Shown in pieces: positions 15,988 through 24,395 of a DNA stretch of 64,000 nt. A program made the position numbers and the translations under genes. Under the pieces are notes generated by a model. It worked only from the letters and a program-made list of their open reading frames with translations. It searched no databases and was not told the DNA's origin. Source of the DNA: Winogradskyella endarachnes. Its GTDB lineage: Bacteria; Bacteroidota; Bacteroidia; Flavobacteriales; Flavobacteriaceae. Each line of letters starts with the position of its first letter. The first letter of the stretch is position 1. Location of the stretch: assembly GCF_009741275.1 (NCBI RefSeq), contig NZ_WOWS01000005.1:186001-250000 (forward strand). The letters are read 5' to 3'.

Positions 15988-18303
15988 TTAATACATCAAC
16001 TTTTGCTTTAAGTTTTCTTCAGTTTTAATTTTTCCTGAATTGACTAATGTGTTATTAGATTCTACATTATTTTTTGCGCCCCAAAGAATTGATACAAACT
16101 GAACCTTATTATTTTTAAAGGTATTATTGTTAATGTTTACATTTACAATACCTCTATGATTTAATAAAATTCCGTTTTTCTCTTTGGCTCCGCAATTAGT
16201 GAATGTGCTGTTATTAACTAATAAATTTCCTCCAATTGTAGATTCATCATAACCGCCTCTGTAATAATCAATCACATTTTGTTTTACGTTGGTAAACTGA
16301 CAGTTCTCTATTGTTAAATACTCTGTGTTATAATCGCCTCTGTCGTTAGTTTCTTCAGAAAGTTCTATACCATTTTCACAATTAGAAATTGATGTGTTTT
16401 TAAATGTAATTTCTTCTGAAAACGATTGCTTGTAAACCTTTAATGCATAATTAAAATTACTGATTTCAGAATCTATAACATCTAACCCAAAGTGGTTAGA
16501 CATATTTTCTTTTAAACTAGCAAAAGCATATTGAGAACCTGCTCCTTTTAGTTTGATGCCTTTTAAGGTTAACTTTCCATAAGGATGTAATTCTATTGCA
16601 GGTGTATTTGCTGCACCTGAATAAACGATTTCAGCATTTCCTTTAGATTGAATGGTAACGGATTTATTAATAATTAATGAGTTCGAAATTTCATAAACAC
16701 CTTCATTTAATTCAATTATATCACCACTTTCAGCTTCTTTTAGCTTAGCGATTAATTCTGAAACATTAGCTACTGTATGTGTTTTAGCTTCTTTAGCTTC
16801 AACATCATTTGAATACCAATCTGCACCATATTTAGATTTATCTAATAGATTTAGATTAATGTTTTCGGCATTTAAAATAGCACCTATTTGATTTGATTTC
16901 TCTCTTGAATTTCCTAATAAATCGGCAGTTATTGTTTCAAAATCATAGCCTTTGTAAACTTCTACATCATCAAAACCAGACGTTGGTACAGAAAGCCCTG
17001 TTCCTATATCTGTTAATGCTAATTCTTTGGCAATTAAACCATGACTGTTTTTAATTTCAACCCCATTGTTATCAATAACATTGCTTGCAAAGGTTACTCC
17101 ATCTGCTTTGTCGTGCTCAACAATTGGGTTAGCATCGCCTTTAGAATTATATATGACGTTATTTACAACTTCTGTTCTAAGAGGTCTTGCAGAACGAATT
17201 TCAGATTTTGGTAATACATCTGCTTGTGCAATGTTTGTACCTACACCAAATTGCCATGGCGAATCTGAATCTACAAACGTATTGTAAGCCACAACAACAT
17301 CAGTAACTTGGTTATATCTGTTTAATGGCGATTTAGGTATACCATTCATTATAGCAATAGGACTTCTAAAGTTCTTTCCTTTTATTTTGTAGAATAAATT
17401 ATTAATTACCCAGTGCCCAGTATTGATAATTCTAATGCCTCCATATTGGTCATTAACACCATCACCAATAAAATAATTTCCGTCTACAGTGACGTAGTTA
17501 CCATGACGTGTTACAACAGAACCTTCACTTTTATAAAAGACATTATTTTTAATGATGTTGAAGTTGGTTTTACTCGAAATAATTTCAACTTCACCATTAC
17601 ACTCTTCAAATAAGTTATTAGCGATTAATGTATTACTTGGCGACATGGACGTAAAGCTACTTCCTAACTGAATAGTTTCTCCTCTTGCTCCGCCTTTTCT
17701 TGGTCTTGGACCAAAGTGATTATTAACTATTTTGTGATAATTTCTAATGCTTTGATTTCCTTTTAAATCTACTCTTACTGTCGGCCCACCATTTGTTTTA
17801 CCAGCAATGTAACAATTGCTTAATTCGTTATGTTTTCCGTAGAATTGTACCCAAAGATTATCTTGATCGCGTTCTAGGTTATTAAAATCTAAAATAACAC
17901 AGTTGGTAACTTTTGAATGGTTAGCAACTTCTTTTTCACTAGTTCTAAAGGCGATTACATTAGTTTTTGGCGAATGTCCATTTCTAAAAAACAAACCAGA
18001 AACCTCCAGATAATTTCCGCTAATTTCTAGGCTAGATTCACCTTCTATAAATACCTTTCCTGGTGTTTCGGCCTTAAGAGTTATTGGCTTATCTTCTGTA
18101 CCTTCTCCTACCAATTTAATTTCAAAATCTGTGTAGGTGCCATTTTTTAATACAATATCATCGCCTGGTTGCGCATTTTTAATAGCGTCTTGTAATTCTT
18201 CACTAGTTGAAACTAATAAATTAGATTCTGAATTTGAGTTCGTTTTTTCACCACAAGATAAAAATGTGATTAATAAACTTAGAATAATTAAATAATTTTT
18301 CAT
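15988..18303 (-). CDS. PL6 alginate lyase, two-domain lipoprotein
   Basis: Polysaccharide lyase family 6 enzyme of 771 residues with a lipoprotein signal (lipobox FLSC, Cys17). The catalytic right-handed parallel beta-helix spans about 30-480; the family's catalytic Lys and Arg correspond well to K245 (EIISSKTNF) and R266 (VVTRHGNYV). A second beta-helical domain occupies about 515-771, as in two-domain PL6 enzymes. PL6 members cut polyMG, polyG or whole alginate. First gene of the PL6-PL7-fusion-NRAMP-SDR run. The only convincing promoter upstream is at site D (18579-18608), which implies a leader of about 290 bases. Confidence 0.94.
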   Translation of the reverse strand: MKNYLIILSLLITFLSCGEKTNSNSESNLLVSTSEELQDAIKNAQPGDDIVLKNGTYTDFEIKLVGEGTEDKPITLKAETPGKVFIEGESSLEISGNYLEVSGLFFRNGHSPKTNVIAFRTSEKEVANHSKVTNCVILDFNNLERDQDNLWVQFYGKHNELSNCYIAGKTNGGPTVRVDLKGNQSIRNYHKIVNNHFGPRPRKGGARGETIQLGSSFTSMSPSNTLIANNLFEECNGEVEIISSKTNFNIIKNNVFYKSEGSVVTRHGNYVTVDGNYFIGDGVNDQYGGIRIINTGHWVINNLFYKIKGKNFRSPIAIMNGIPKSPLNRYNQVTDVVVAYNTFVDSDSPWQFGVGTNIAQADVLPKSEIRSARPLRTEVVNNVIYNSKGDANPIVEHDKADGVTFASNVIDNNGVEIKNSHGLIAKELALTDIGTGLSVPTSGFDDVEVYKGYDFETITADLLGNSREKSNQIGAILNAENINLNLLDKSKYGADWYSNDVEAKEAKTHTVANVSELIAKLKEAESGDIIELNEGVYEISNSLIINKSVTIQSKGNAEIVYSGAANTPAIELHPYGKLTLKGIKLKGAGSQYAFASLKENMSNHFGLDVIDSEISNFNYALKVYKQSFSEEITFKNTSISNCENGIELSEETNDRGDYNTEYLTIENCQFTNVKQNVIDYYRGGYDESTIGGNLLVNNSTFTNCGAKEKNGILLNHRGIVNVNINNNTFKNNKVQFVSILWGAKNNVESNNTLVNSGKIKTEENLKQKLMY

Positions 18304-18738
18304 TTGCTATTATATTGTATGATATTAATATCTATTTTGAGAGGATTAATATTAATTTTAGAGAATGCGGCTACTCAATAAGAACCTATAAATTTACTGT
18401 TTTATTACAGTTTTCAGGAGGTTGCATTACTTCATAAAATTAAGATTATCCACTATTGAATTGGCACTATTTTAAATAACAATATCCGTACAATTACTAA
18501 CGGTAAATACAAGATATTGAACTAAACCAATACCCTAAATAAGCATCAATTCTTCTTTAATGCAACACCTATTCAAAATTGGTTAACCAGTTTGGTCAAC
18601 CAAAAATAAAATAATTTTTCAATCTAAGCGCATTTATTAAGTTAATTCTGCATACAATTAAGTTAATAACACAAATAAATGGACAATTTTATAAACTATC
18701 TTAATCTAATAATTTAATATGTTGTTGAGATTCTTTTA
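18304..18738. other. Intergenic region with site D and a long leader
   Basis: This 435-base gap separates the MFS transporter gene from PL6. It contains the operator-bearing promoter D (18579-18608). From there to the PL6 ATG at 18303 are about 290 bases of AT-rich sequence in which I see no gene and no second convincing -7 box. No clear terminator for the MFS gene is visible either, so some read-through into PL6 is possible. Confidence 0.5.
18579..18608 (-). promoter_or_regulatory. Promoter -7 box with two 13-bp-phased operators (site D)
   Basis: Minus-strand -7 box TATTTTTG (18601-18608) is overlapped by 3 bases by the palindrome TTGGTCAACCAA (18592-18603), followed after 13 bases by TTGGTTAACCAG (18579-18590). 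I found no convincing -33 box 19 bases upstream. The operator arrangement is the same as at sites A, B and C, so this promoter should belong to the same regulon and drive PL6 and the genes behind it. Confidence 0.72.
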
Positions 18739-20121
18739 TTATTTCCAAAAAGACTCTATTTCCTCAAGTGATTTTCCTTTAGTTTCAGGTATAAACTTAT
18801 AAGTAACAAATACTATTACTAGTATAAAGGCTATAAAAATATAATATGGCAGTGAACCACTCCACATCTCACTGTTATTAGTTTCACTTTCCATAATAAC
18901 AGGAAACGATTGAGAAACTACATAGTTTGCTGCCCATTGCGCAGCTACCGCTACAGACATAGCTACACTCCTTATTGTATTAGGAAACATTTCTGATAAT
19001 AAAACCCAAACTACTGGTCCCATGGATAACGCAAAAGACGCAATAAAAACAAGTACACCTATTAACGAAACTATACCAACGGCCTGTAATTGAAGTGAAA
19101 CCGCTAATAATAAAAAGCCAAGAATCATACCAACAGAACCAATATACAGAAGTGGTTTTCTTCCAAATTTATCTACAGTATACATTGCAATAAACGTAAA
19201 TACAAGATTTACAAACGCTAATAGAATTTGTTGCTTTAAGACATCATCTTTACCAAAACCTAGAGCTTTTTCAAATATATCTGCTCCATAATATAACACA
19301 GCATTTATACCTGTAAATTGTTGCAAAACTGATAATAAAGTACCAATAGTAATTATGACTAAAATTGCCTTAGAAAAATAATTTATATTAACCTTACGCT
19401 TTGTATTTTCATCTTTTAATGAGGTTTTTATTTCATCAATTTCTAACAGTGCTTCTTCATTGTTGTGTATTTTATTAAGGACTTCTAAGGCTTGTGTCTC
19501 TTTATTTTTTAAAGCTAACCACCTTGGGCTTTTAGGTATAAAAAACATAAGGATTAAAAATAATCCACTAGGAATAAGTTCTGACCAAAACATTTGTTTC
19601 CACCCAAAAGCAATATTTTCTGCTTCTGTTAAACCATTACCGATATAATATGTTGCTAAAAAGACCACAAAAAAACCAACAACAATTGCCAATTGATAGT
19701 AGGTTACCATACGACCTCTGATATTGCTTGGTGCAATTTCTGCAATGTACATAGGCGCATTCATTGAAGCTATACCAATACCTAAACCTCCTATTATTCT
19801 AAATACAACAAGCATACTTACAGTTTCTGGTAACATTGTCGGTAAACCAGAACCCCAAGCAGATAAAGAGAATAAAATTGCAGAGATGATTAAAGACCAC
19901 TTACGACCAATTTTAATGCTTAACGGCCCAGCAACTATTGCACCTATAAAACAACCTAAAAGCGCACTACCAACAACCCAACCTTTAGTCGCTGCATCTA
20001 ACTCAAAATACTTACTTAAATAAAATTGAGCACCATTAATAACACCTGTATCATATCCAAAAAGCAGTCCTCCTAAAGCAGACACTGCCGCTATAAGGAT
20101 TAAGTATATTTTTTTATTCAT
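18739..20121 (-). CDS. MFS sugar porter (sugar:proton symporter family)
   Basis: Inner-membrane transporter of 460 residues with 12 predicted membrane segments, of the sugar porter subfamily (XylE-like). Family marks are GGLLFGYDTGVINGA near the N-terminus, the KIGRKWSL loop, the PKSPRWL segment after helix 6, FGRKPLLYIG in the second half and the C-terminal PETKGKSLEEIE. In this locus it probably moves the monouronate product or DEH across the inner membrane, but the sugar porter type usually carries neutral hexoses or pentoses, so the substrate is open. Lies 435 bases upstream of PL6; no operator palindrome lies in front of it, so it may be regulated separately. Confidence 0.88.
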   Translation of the reverse strand: MNKKIYLILIAAVSALGGLLFGYDTGVINGAQFYLSKYFELDAATKGWVVGSALLGCFIGAIVAGPLSIKIGRKWSLIISAILFSLSAWGSGLPTMLPETVSMLVVFRIIGGLGIGIASMNAPMYIAEIAPSNIRGRMVTYYQLAIVVGFFVVFLATYYIGNGLTEAENIAFGWKQMFWSELIPSGLFLILMFFIPKSPRWLALKNKETQALEVLNKIHNNEEALLEIDEIKTSLKDENTKRKVNINYFSKAILVIITIGTLLSVLQQFTGINAVLYYGADIFEKALGFGKDDVLKQQILLAFVNLVFTFIAMYTVDKFGRKPLLYIGSVGMILGFLLLAVSLQLQAVGIVSLIGVLVFIASFALSMGPVVWVLLSEMFPNTIRSVAMSVAVAAQWAANYVVSQSFPVIMESETNNSEMWSGSLPYYIFIAFILVIVFVTYKFIPETKGKSLEEIESFWK

Positions 20122-20701
20122 TTAAATTGTTTATTAGTTTATTTAGAGGCTTAAAAATAATACAATTAAACTAATAATTTTGCCTTGTGATACATTCAAA
20201 TTATTAAATTTTTAATTTTTAAAACTTATTATTATTTCCATTATAAATTTATCACTGATCTACTAATAAATTCTTAAAATTATACAACGGTATAAATAAA
20301 GCTTTTAAAATAGTTTTACATGAAATGTCTTCACAATTTTACTGAAACAATTTCTTTTATTTTGAAACACATGTTTCCTTTATATAAAATTATCTTACTA
20401 ACTATTCTTTTTAATTGTAAATCTGAAAAATTAACAATTTAAAAGTTAATTAACGCAACTAACTCTAGCACTATTACAGAAGAACCAAATAATTAGAAAT
20501 GCATGAAAAAAGCGCCTCCTAAAAAACCCAAAAACCTCAACATTACATTCTAAAACCAAGTGGCATAATTTTTATAGGCTTTTAATTCACTTTTTAGATT
20601 CACAAACAAGAATCATAATACAAATATGTTTAAAAAATAAGCTGCTATTAAAAAATATTTTTATATTAGCCTACCTACTTATTATAAAAACCCAAATTGA
20701 C
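20122..20701. other. 580-base intergenic region between divergent genes
   Basis: AT-rich spacer between the MFS gene (minus) and the exported coiled-coil protein gene (plus). It should contain both promoters, but I see no exact TAnnTTTG box with a good -33 partner for either. A short frame at 20371-20442 encodes 23 residues resembling a lipoprotein signal (MFPLYKIILLTILFNCKSEK) and then stops; it may be a remnant or chance. Nothing else stands out. Confidence 0.4.
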
Positions 20702-21499
20702 ATGAGAAACACCTACATTTTTCTACTAACTCTATGTGTGCCGTTTTTAAATCTAACGGCTCAATCTAATTGTTCTGAAGCTAGCTCTTATATTGTTTAT
20801 GCATTATCACATTCCGAATCAGCTTTAAATGCCAATAATGTAACACACGCTAAACATTTTGCTGAACGATCTCGAGAAGCCTTTTTATCAGTTCAAAAAT
20901 CTCTTAACAATTGCCAATGCGAAGAAGTTGATGATTTAGTATATGATGCCATAGATTATTTAGCCAAAGCAAAAAAAGTAGATAAGTTAGATGATGCTTA
21001 TTATTATGCTAACAAAGGAAAACAATTTGCAGAAGCTACAATTGAGAAATTAAACATTTGTACCGATATAAGAAATGAAGATGTCGAATTAGCAAACCCA
21101 GAAACACTAGAATTAACTGAAAACACTAATGATACATACAACTCTGTTTCTATAGAAGAACAACAAAACCTATTAGAACAGCAACAACGCGAACTAGAGC
21201 GCAAACAACAAGAATTACAAGAGCAACTAGCTCTAAAAAAAGCACAAGAGTTACATCTAAAAAAAGAAGCTTTAATTAAAAAATTAGAATTAACTGTTTC
21301 TACTAATATTGAAACATTTAATAATGCCTTAAAAGCGTGTAATTGTGAAAAAGAAACGTTAAAAGCAAATCTTCAAAAAAAAGAATTACAATCTAAGTCA
21401 ATAGATGATATTAAGGATTCTGCAATTAATGTTCTAAAAGAACTTACATCTAACTATATGCAACAATTAGCTGATTGTGATGCAGAAATAGAAGATTAA
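20702..21499 (+). CDS. Exported coiled-coil protein of unknown function
   Basis: I do not recognise the family. 265 residues. The signal peptide ends near LNLTAQ (1-21). Residues 25-115 form a helical region with several Cys (Cys24, the pair in NCQC, and one in NICT), probably disulfide-linked in the periplasm. Residues 150-200 are a strongly charged Gln/Glu/Lys coiled coil (LLEQQQRELERKQQELQEQ). A C-terminal helical segment has further Cys (ACNCEKE). Mature protein likely periplasmic or surface-exposed. A strong bidirectional terminator follows at 21536-21575. It is monocistronic and unrelated in orientation to the alginate genes. Confidence 0.8.
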   Translation: MRNTYIFLLTLCVPFLNLTAQSNCSEASSYIVYALSHSESALNANNVTHAKHFAERSREAFLSVQKSLNNCQCEEVDDLVYDAIDYLAKAKKVDKLDDAYYYANKGKQFAEATIEKLNICTDIRNEDVELANPETLELTENTNDTYNSVSIEEQQNLLEQQQRELERKQQELQEQLALKKAQELHLKKEALIKKLELTVSTNIETFNNALKACNCEKETLKANLQKKELQSKSIDDIKDSAINVLKELTSNYMQQLADCDAEIED

Positions 21500-21535
21500 C
21501 AAAATAAAGATTATAAACAGACTACTTTAAGACAA

Positions 21536-21575
21536 AACCCCTTTAAAATAATAGTTATTTTAAAGGGGTTTTTCT
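21536..21575. terminator. Bidirectional rho-independent terminator
   Basis: A 16-base-pair perfect stem (21536-21551 with 21555-21570) with a 3-base loop and A/T runs on both sides. It ends the coiled-coil protein gene on the plus strand and the tRNA-Leu transcript on the minus strand. Confidence 0.9.
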
Positions 21576-21576
21576 G

Positions 21577-21658
21577 TACTCAAGGTGGGAATCGAACCCA
21601 CACGACCGAAGTCACTGGATTTTGAATCCAGCGCGTCTACCAATTCCGCCACTTGAGC
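21577..21658 (-). tRNA. tRNA-Leu (anticodon CAA)
   Basis: Minus-strand class II tRNA of 82 bases. Acceptor arms GCTCAAG and CTTGAGT pair with one G-U; the D-arm has GGTAGACGCGC; the anticodon stem CTGGA/TCCAG encloses TTCAAAA, giving anticodon CAA for TTG codons. A long variable arm (TGACTTCGGTCGT) is typical of Leu, and the T-arm is GGGTTCGATTCCC. Discriminator base is A. The CCA end is not encoded. Confidence 0.96.
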
Positions 21659-21689
21659 TAATAACATCTACTCGCGTATTTTCGGATTG

Positions 21690-21719
21690 CAAAAATAGAC
21701 AATTATTTCTGCTAAGCAA
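21690..21719 (-). promoter_or_regulatory. tRNA-Leu promoter
   Basis: Minus-strand -7 box TATTTTTG (21690-21697) and TTG -33 box (21717-21719) with a 19-base spacer, about 30 bases upstream of the tRNA 5' end. Confidence 0.65.
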
Positions 21720-21743
21720 TCAAAATTAGTATGATTTATACTT

Positions 21744-21771
21744 TTTGTAGTAAAATATTTTTCTAAATTTG
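21744..21771 (+). promoter_or_regulatory. Probable prs promoter
   Basis: TTTG (21744-21747) and TAAATTTG (21764-21771) separated by 16 bases, slightly short of the usual spacing. The predicted leader to the prs ATG is about 45 bases. Confidence 0.55.
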
Positions 21772-21819
21772 AACTAAATATACAACACACAAACCCCTCA
21801 ACTAAACAACTGATAACAA

Positions 21820-22761
21820 ATGATGTACGAAACTAAAGAAGCCAAAATTTTTACATGCGAACAAAGCAGATACCTCGCAGAACAAATAGCTTCAGCATAC
21901 GGGGTGAAATTAGGCAACGTAATTACATCAACTTATAGTGATGGAGAATTTCAGCCATCTTATGAAGAATCCATTAGAGGAACGCGCATATTCATTATTG
22001 GATCTACGCATCCTGGCCCAGAAAATTTAATGGAAATGTTGCTAATGATTGATGCGGCAAAACGTGCCTCAGCAAGACACATAACAGCTGTTATGCCATA
22101 TTTTGGCTGGGCAAGACAAGATAGAAAAGATAAACCTAGAGTTCCTATTGCTGCAAAATTAGTTGCAAAAATGTTAGAAGCAGCTGGTGCAACTCGTATT
22201 ATTACAATGGACTTACATGCTGATCAAATACAAGGTTTTTTTGAAAAACCTGTAGATCACTTATTTGCTTCAACGATATTTTTACCATACTTAGAAGGTC
22301 TAAATTTAGATAACCTAACTATAGCTTCTCCAGATATGGGAGGATCTAAGCGTGCATATGCTTATTCCAAAGCCTTAAAAAGTGACGTTGTAATTTGTTA
22401 TAAACAACGTGCTAAGGCCAACGTTATTTCTCACATGGAACTCATTGGTGATGTTACGGGTAAAAACGTTGTGTTAGTAGATGATATGGTAGATACTGCA
22501 GGTACGCTAACAAAAGCAGCAGATCTTATGATGGAAAGAGGTGCTCTAAGTGTTAGAGCTATTTGTACACATCCAATTTTATCAGGTAATGCTTATGAAA
22601 AACTAGAAAACTCTAAACTAGAAGAATTAATTGTAACAAATTCCATTCCTTTAAAAGGTGAAAGTAAAAAATTAAGGGTACTAAGCTGTGCTACCTTATT
22701 TGCAGAAGTTATGCACCATGTTCACCATAACGAATCAATTAGCAATAAATTTGTAATGTAA
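21820..22761 (+). CDS. prs: Ribose-phosphate pyrophosphokinase
   Basis: Makes 5-phosphoribosyl 1-diphosphate from ribose 5-phosphate and ATP for nucleotide, His and Trp synthesis; cytoplasmic. 313 residues, the normal length. Class I features are visible: YFGWARQDRKD (ATP-binding flexible loop region), DLHADQIQGFF (metal-binding) and the PRPP loop VVLVDDMVDTAGTLT. Two successive ATG codons (21820, 21823) are possible starts. It is followed by rplY and pth in the same direction, a gene order common in Bacteroidota, although rplY has its own promoter. Confidence 0.97.
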   Translation: MMYETKEAKIFTCEQSRYLAEQIASAYGVKLGNVITSTYSDGEFQPSYEESIRGTRIFIIGSTHPGPENLMEMLLMIDAAKRASARHITAVMPYFGWARQDRKDKPRVPIAAKLVAKMLEAAGATRIITMDLHADQIQGFFEKPVDHLFASTIFLPYLEGLNLDNLTIASPDMGGSKRAYAYSKALKSDVVICYKQRAKANVISHMELIGDVTGKNVVLVDDMVDTAGTLTKAADLMMERGALSVRAICTHPILSGNAYEKLENSKLEELIVTNSIPLKGESKKLRVLSCATLFAEVMHHVHHNESISNKFVM

Positions 22762-22903
22762 AGCCATGTTAACCAATACAATAAAACAATTCTATTTGTT
22801 CTATTTCTGTAATTGATTAATTAAAACTGCACTTAAAAACATCTATATCACGCGGTTTATTAAAAAATGTACTAAGAATACTAGTATATTCATATAATAT
22901 GTC

Positions 22904-22960
22904 TAAATTTGCAGCCCTTTATAGCAAAAATTGTAAAAAAGGGAAACCCTCAAAATGAGG
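22904..22960 (+). promoter_or_regulatory. rplY promoter and structured leader
   Basis: A TAAATTTG -7 box lies at 22904-22911. The transcribed leader would be about 75 bases and can form two hairpins: CCCTTT (22915-22920) with AAAGGG (22938-22943), and CCTCA (22948-22952) with TGAGG (22956-22960). These could be a ribosomal-protein leader structure; no -33 box is evident. Confidence 0.45.
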
Positions 22961-22992
22961 TAATTAATATTTAATAATAAACATTTTATAAA

Positions 22993-23622
22993 ATGAAATC
23001 AATTACAATCAACGGATCTCAAAGAGAAAGCGTAGGCAAAAAAGCAACTAAAGCCTTACGTAATGCTGGTCAGGTTCCTTGCGTTTTATACGGAGGAGAC
23101 AAGCCATTTCATTTCTCAGCACCAGAATTGGCATTCTCTAAACTTGTATATACTGCTAACGCGCATACAGTTGTGATTGCCTTAGATAATGGTGAAGAAT
23201 TTAATGCAGTAATGCAAGATATTCAATTTCACCCAGTAACAGATAGAATTATACATATCGATTTTTACCAAATTTTTGAGAATAAAGCCATTACAATGGA
23301 AATTCCTGTGCGTACAGTAGGTTCTTCTCGAGGTGTAATGAATGGTGGTAACTTAAGAGTACCTTACCGTAAACTTAAAGTTAAAGCTATCCCTTCTAAA
23401 TTACCAGATTTTATTGAAGTAGATATTACTCCGTTAAAAATAGGAAACAAACTTTACATCACTGAATTACAAAATGAAGATTATTCATTCTTACACCCAG
23501 ACAATACAGTTGTTTGCCAAGTAAGACGTAGTAGATTAGCAGTTATGGATGCTGATGACGATGATGATGATGATGAAGATGTTCCTGCAACTGAACAAGA
23601 CAGTAGTGCTGCGGAACAATAA
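22993..23622 (+). CDS. rplY: 50S ribosomal protein L25 (CTC form)
   Basis: Large-subunit protein that binds 5S rRNA. 209 residues, the long CTC type: an N-terminal L25 domain (1-90, [25 protein letters not shown]) and a C-terminal beta domain (95-185). The tail is highly acidic, encoded by a run of GAT codons near 23547-23580 and ending in a Glu/Ser/Ala segment; such acidic tails are usual in Bacteroidota L25. It lies between prs and pth. A terminator follows at 23649-23679. Confidence 0.96.
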   Translation: MKSITINGSQRESVGKKATKALRNAGQVPCVLYGGDKPFHFSAPELAFSKLVYTANAHTVVIALDNGEEFNAVMQDIQFHPVTDRIIHIDFYQIFENKAITMEIPVRTVGSSRGVMNGGNLRVPYRKLKVKAIPSKLPDFIEVDITPLKIGNKLYITELQNEDYSFLHPDNTVVCQVRRSRLAVMDADDDDDDDEDVPATEQDSSAAEQ

Positions 23623-23648
23623 TAGATTATTCCTATTTCAAATTTTTA

Positions 23649-23679
23649 AAAAGCATTCTATTTATAGGATGCTTTTTTT
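23649..23679 (+). terminator. Rho-independent terminator after rplY
   Basis: A 12-pair stem (AAAAGCATTCTA with TAGGATGCTTTT, one G-U) and a short loop, followed by a run of T. Confidence 0.85.
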
Positions 23680-23705
23680 ATTTTTACACAAACTAGAAAT
23701 ACACC

Positions 23706-24338
23706 ATGTGTAAGTTTTTTAAAGAATGGTTAGGTCTGGGCAATAAAACAGAATTAACTGAAGAAGAAAAGATGAAAAAATTCTTAATTGTAGGCTTAGG
23801 AAATATAGGAGATAAATACACCAATACAAGACATAATATTGGGTTTAAAATTCTAGATTTTTTAGCTGATGAAAATTCTATAACTTTTGAAACCGCAAAA
23901 CTAGGTGATATTGCTACTCTAAAAATAAAAGGACGCACCTTAATACTACTAAAACCAAGTACTTTTATGAACCTCAGTGGTAAAGCCATTAAATACTGGT
24001 TAGAAAAAGAAAAAATACCTCAAGAAAATTTACTCGTGGTTACAGACGATTTAAACTTACCTTTTGGAGCATTACGTCTTAAAACAAAAGGTAGTGATGG
24101 TGGACACAATGGTTTAAAGGACACTCAAAACAAATTACAAACCACTAAATACAATAGATTTAGGTTTGGTATTAGTAATGAGTTTAGTAAAGGCAGACAA
24201 GTAGATTACGTTTTAGGAGAATGGAATGCTGAAGAAAACGCTAAACTAAAGGAACGTTTACTAAAATCTGCAGAACTTGTTAAATCTTTCGCATTAGCAG
24301 GTATTAATAATACAATGAATCAATTTAATGGAAAATAA
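23706..24338 (+). CDS. pth: Peptidyl-tRNA hydrolase
   Basis: Cleaves peptidyl-tRNA released from stalled ribosomes; cytoplasmic. The family core starts at Met23 (23772) with KKFLIVGLGNIGDKYTNTRHNIGF, whose N32 and H42 region holds the conserved Asn and the catalytic His. Other family marks are LLKPSTFMNLSG, VVTDDLNLPFG with the catalytic Asp, and GSDGGHNGLKD. The frame opens 22 residues earlier at an ATG with a Lys/Glu-rich segment (MCKFFKEWLGLGNK); I kept the longer start, but 23772 is equally possible. It follows rplY, and a bidirectional terminator follows it. Confidence 0.96.
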   Translation: MCKFFKEWLGLGNKTELTEEEKMKKFLIVGLGNIGDKYTNTRHNIGFKILDFLADENSITFETAKLGDIATLKIKGRTLILLKPSTFMNLSGKAIKYWLEKEKIPQENLLVVTDDLNLPFGALRLKTKGSDGGHNGLKDTQNKLQTTKYNRFRFGISNEFSKGRQVDYVLGEWNAEENAKLKERLLKSAELVKSFALAGINNTMNQFNGK

Positions 24339-24370
24339 AACCCTCCAATAATTAAAATTATTAGAGGGTT
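24339..24370. terminator. Bidirectional terminator between pth and the metalloprotease
   Basis: Inverted repeat with arms at 24339-24352 and 24357-24370 (AACCCTC...GAGGGTT) with A/T runs on both sides, placed between convergent genes. Confidence 0.85.
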
Positions 24371-24395
24371 AAAAACAAAATCGATTATAAAATAA

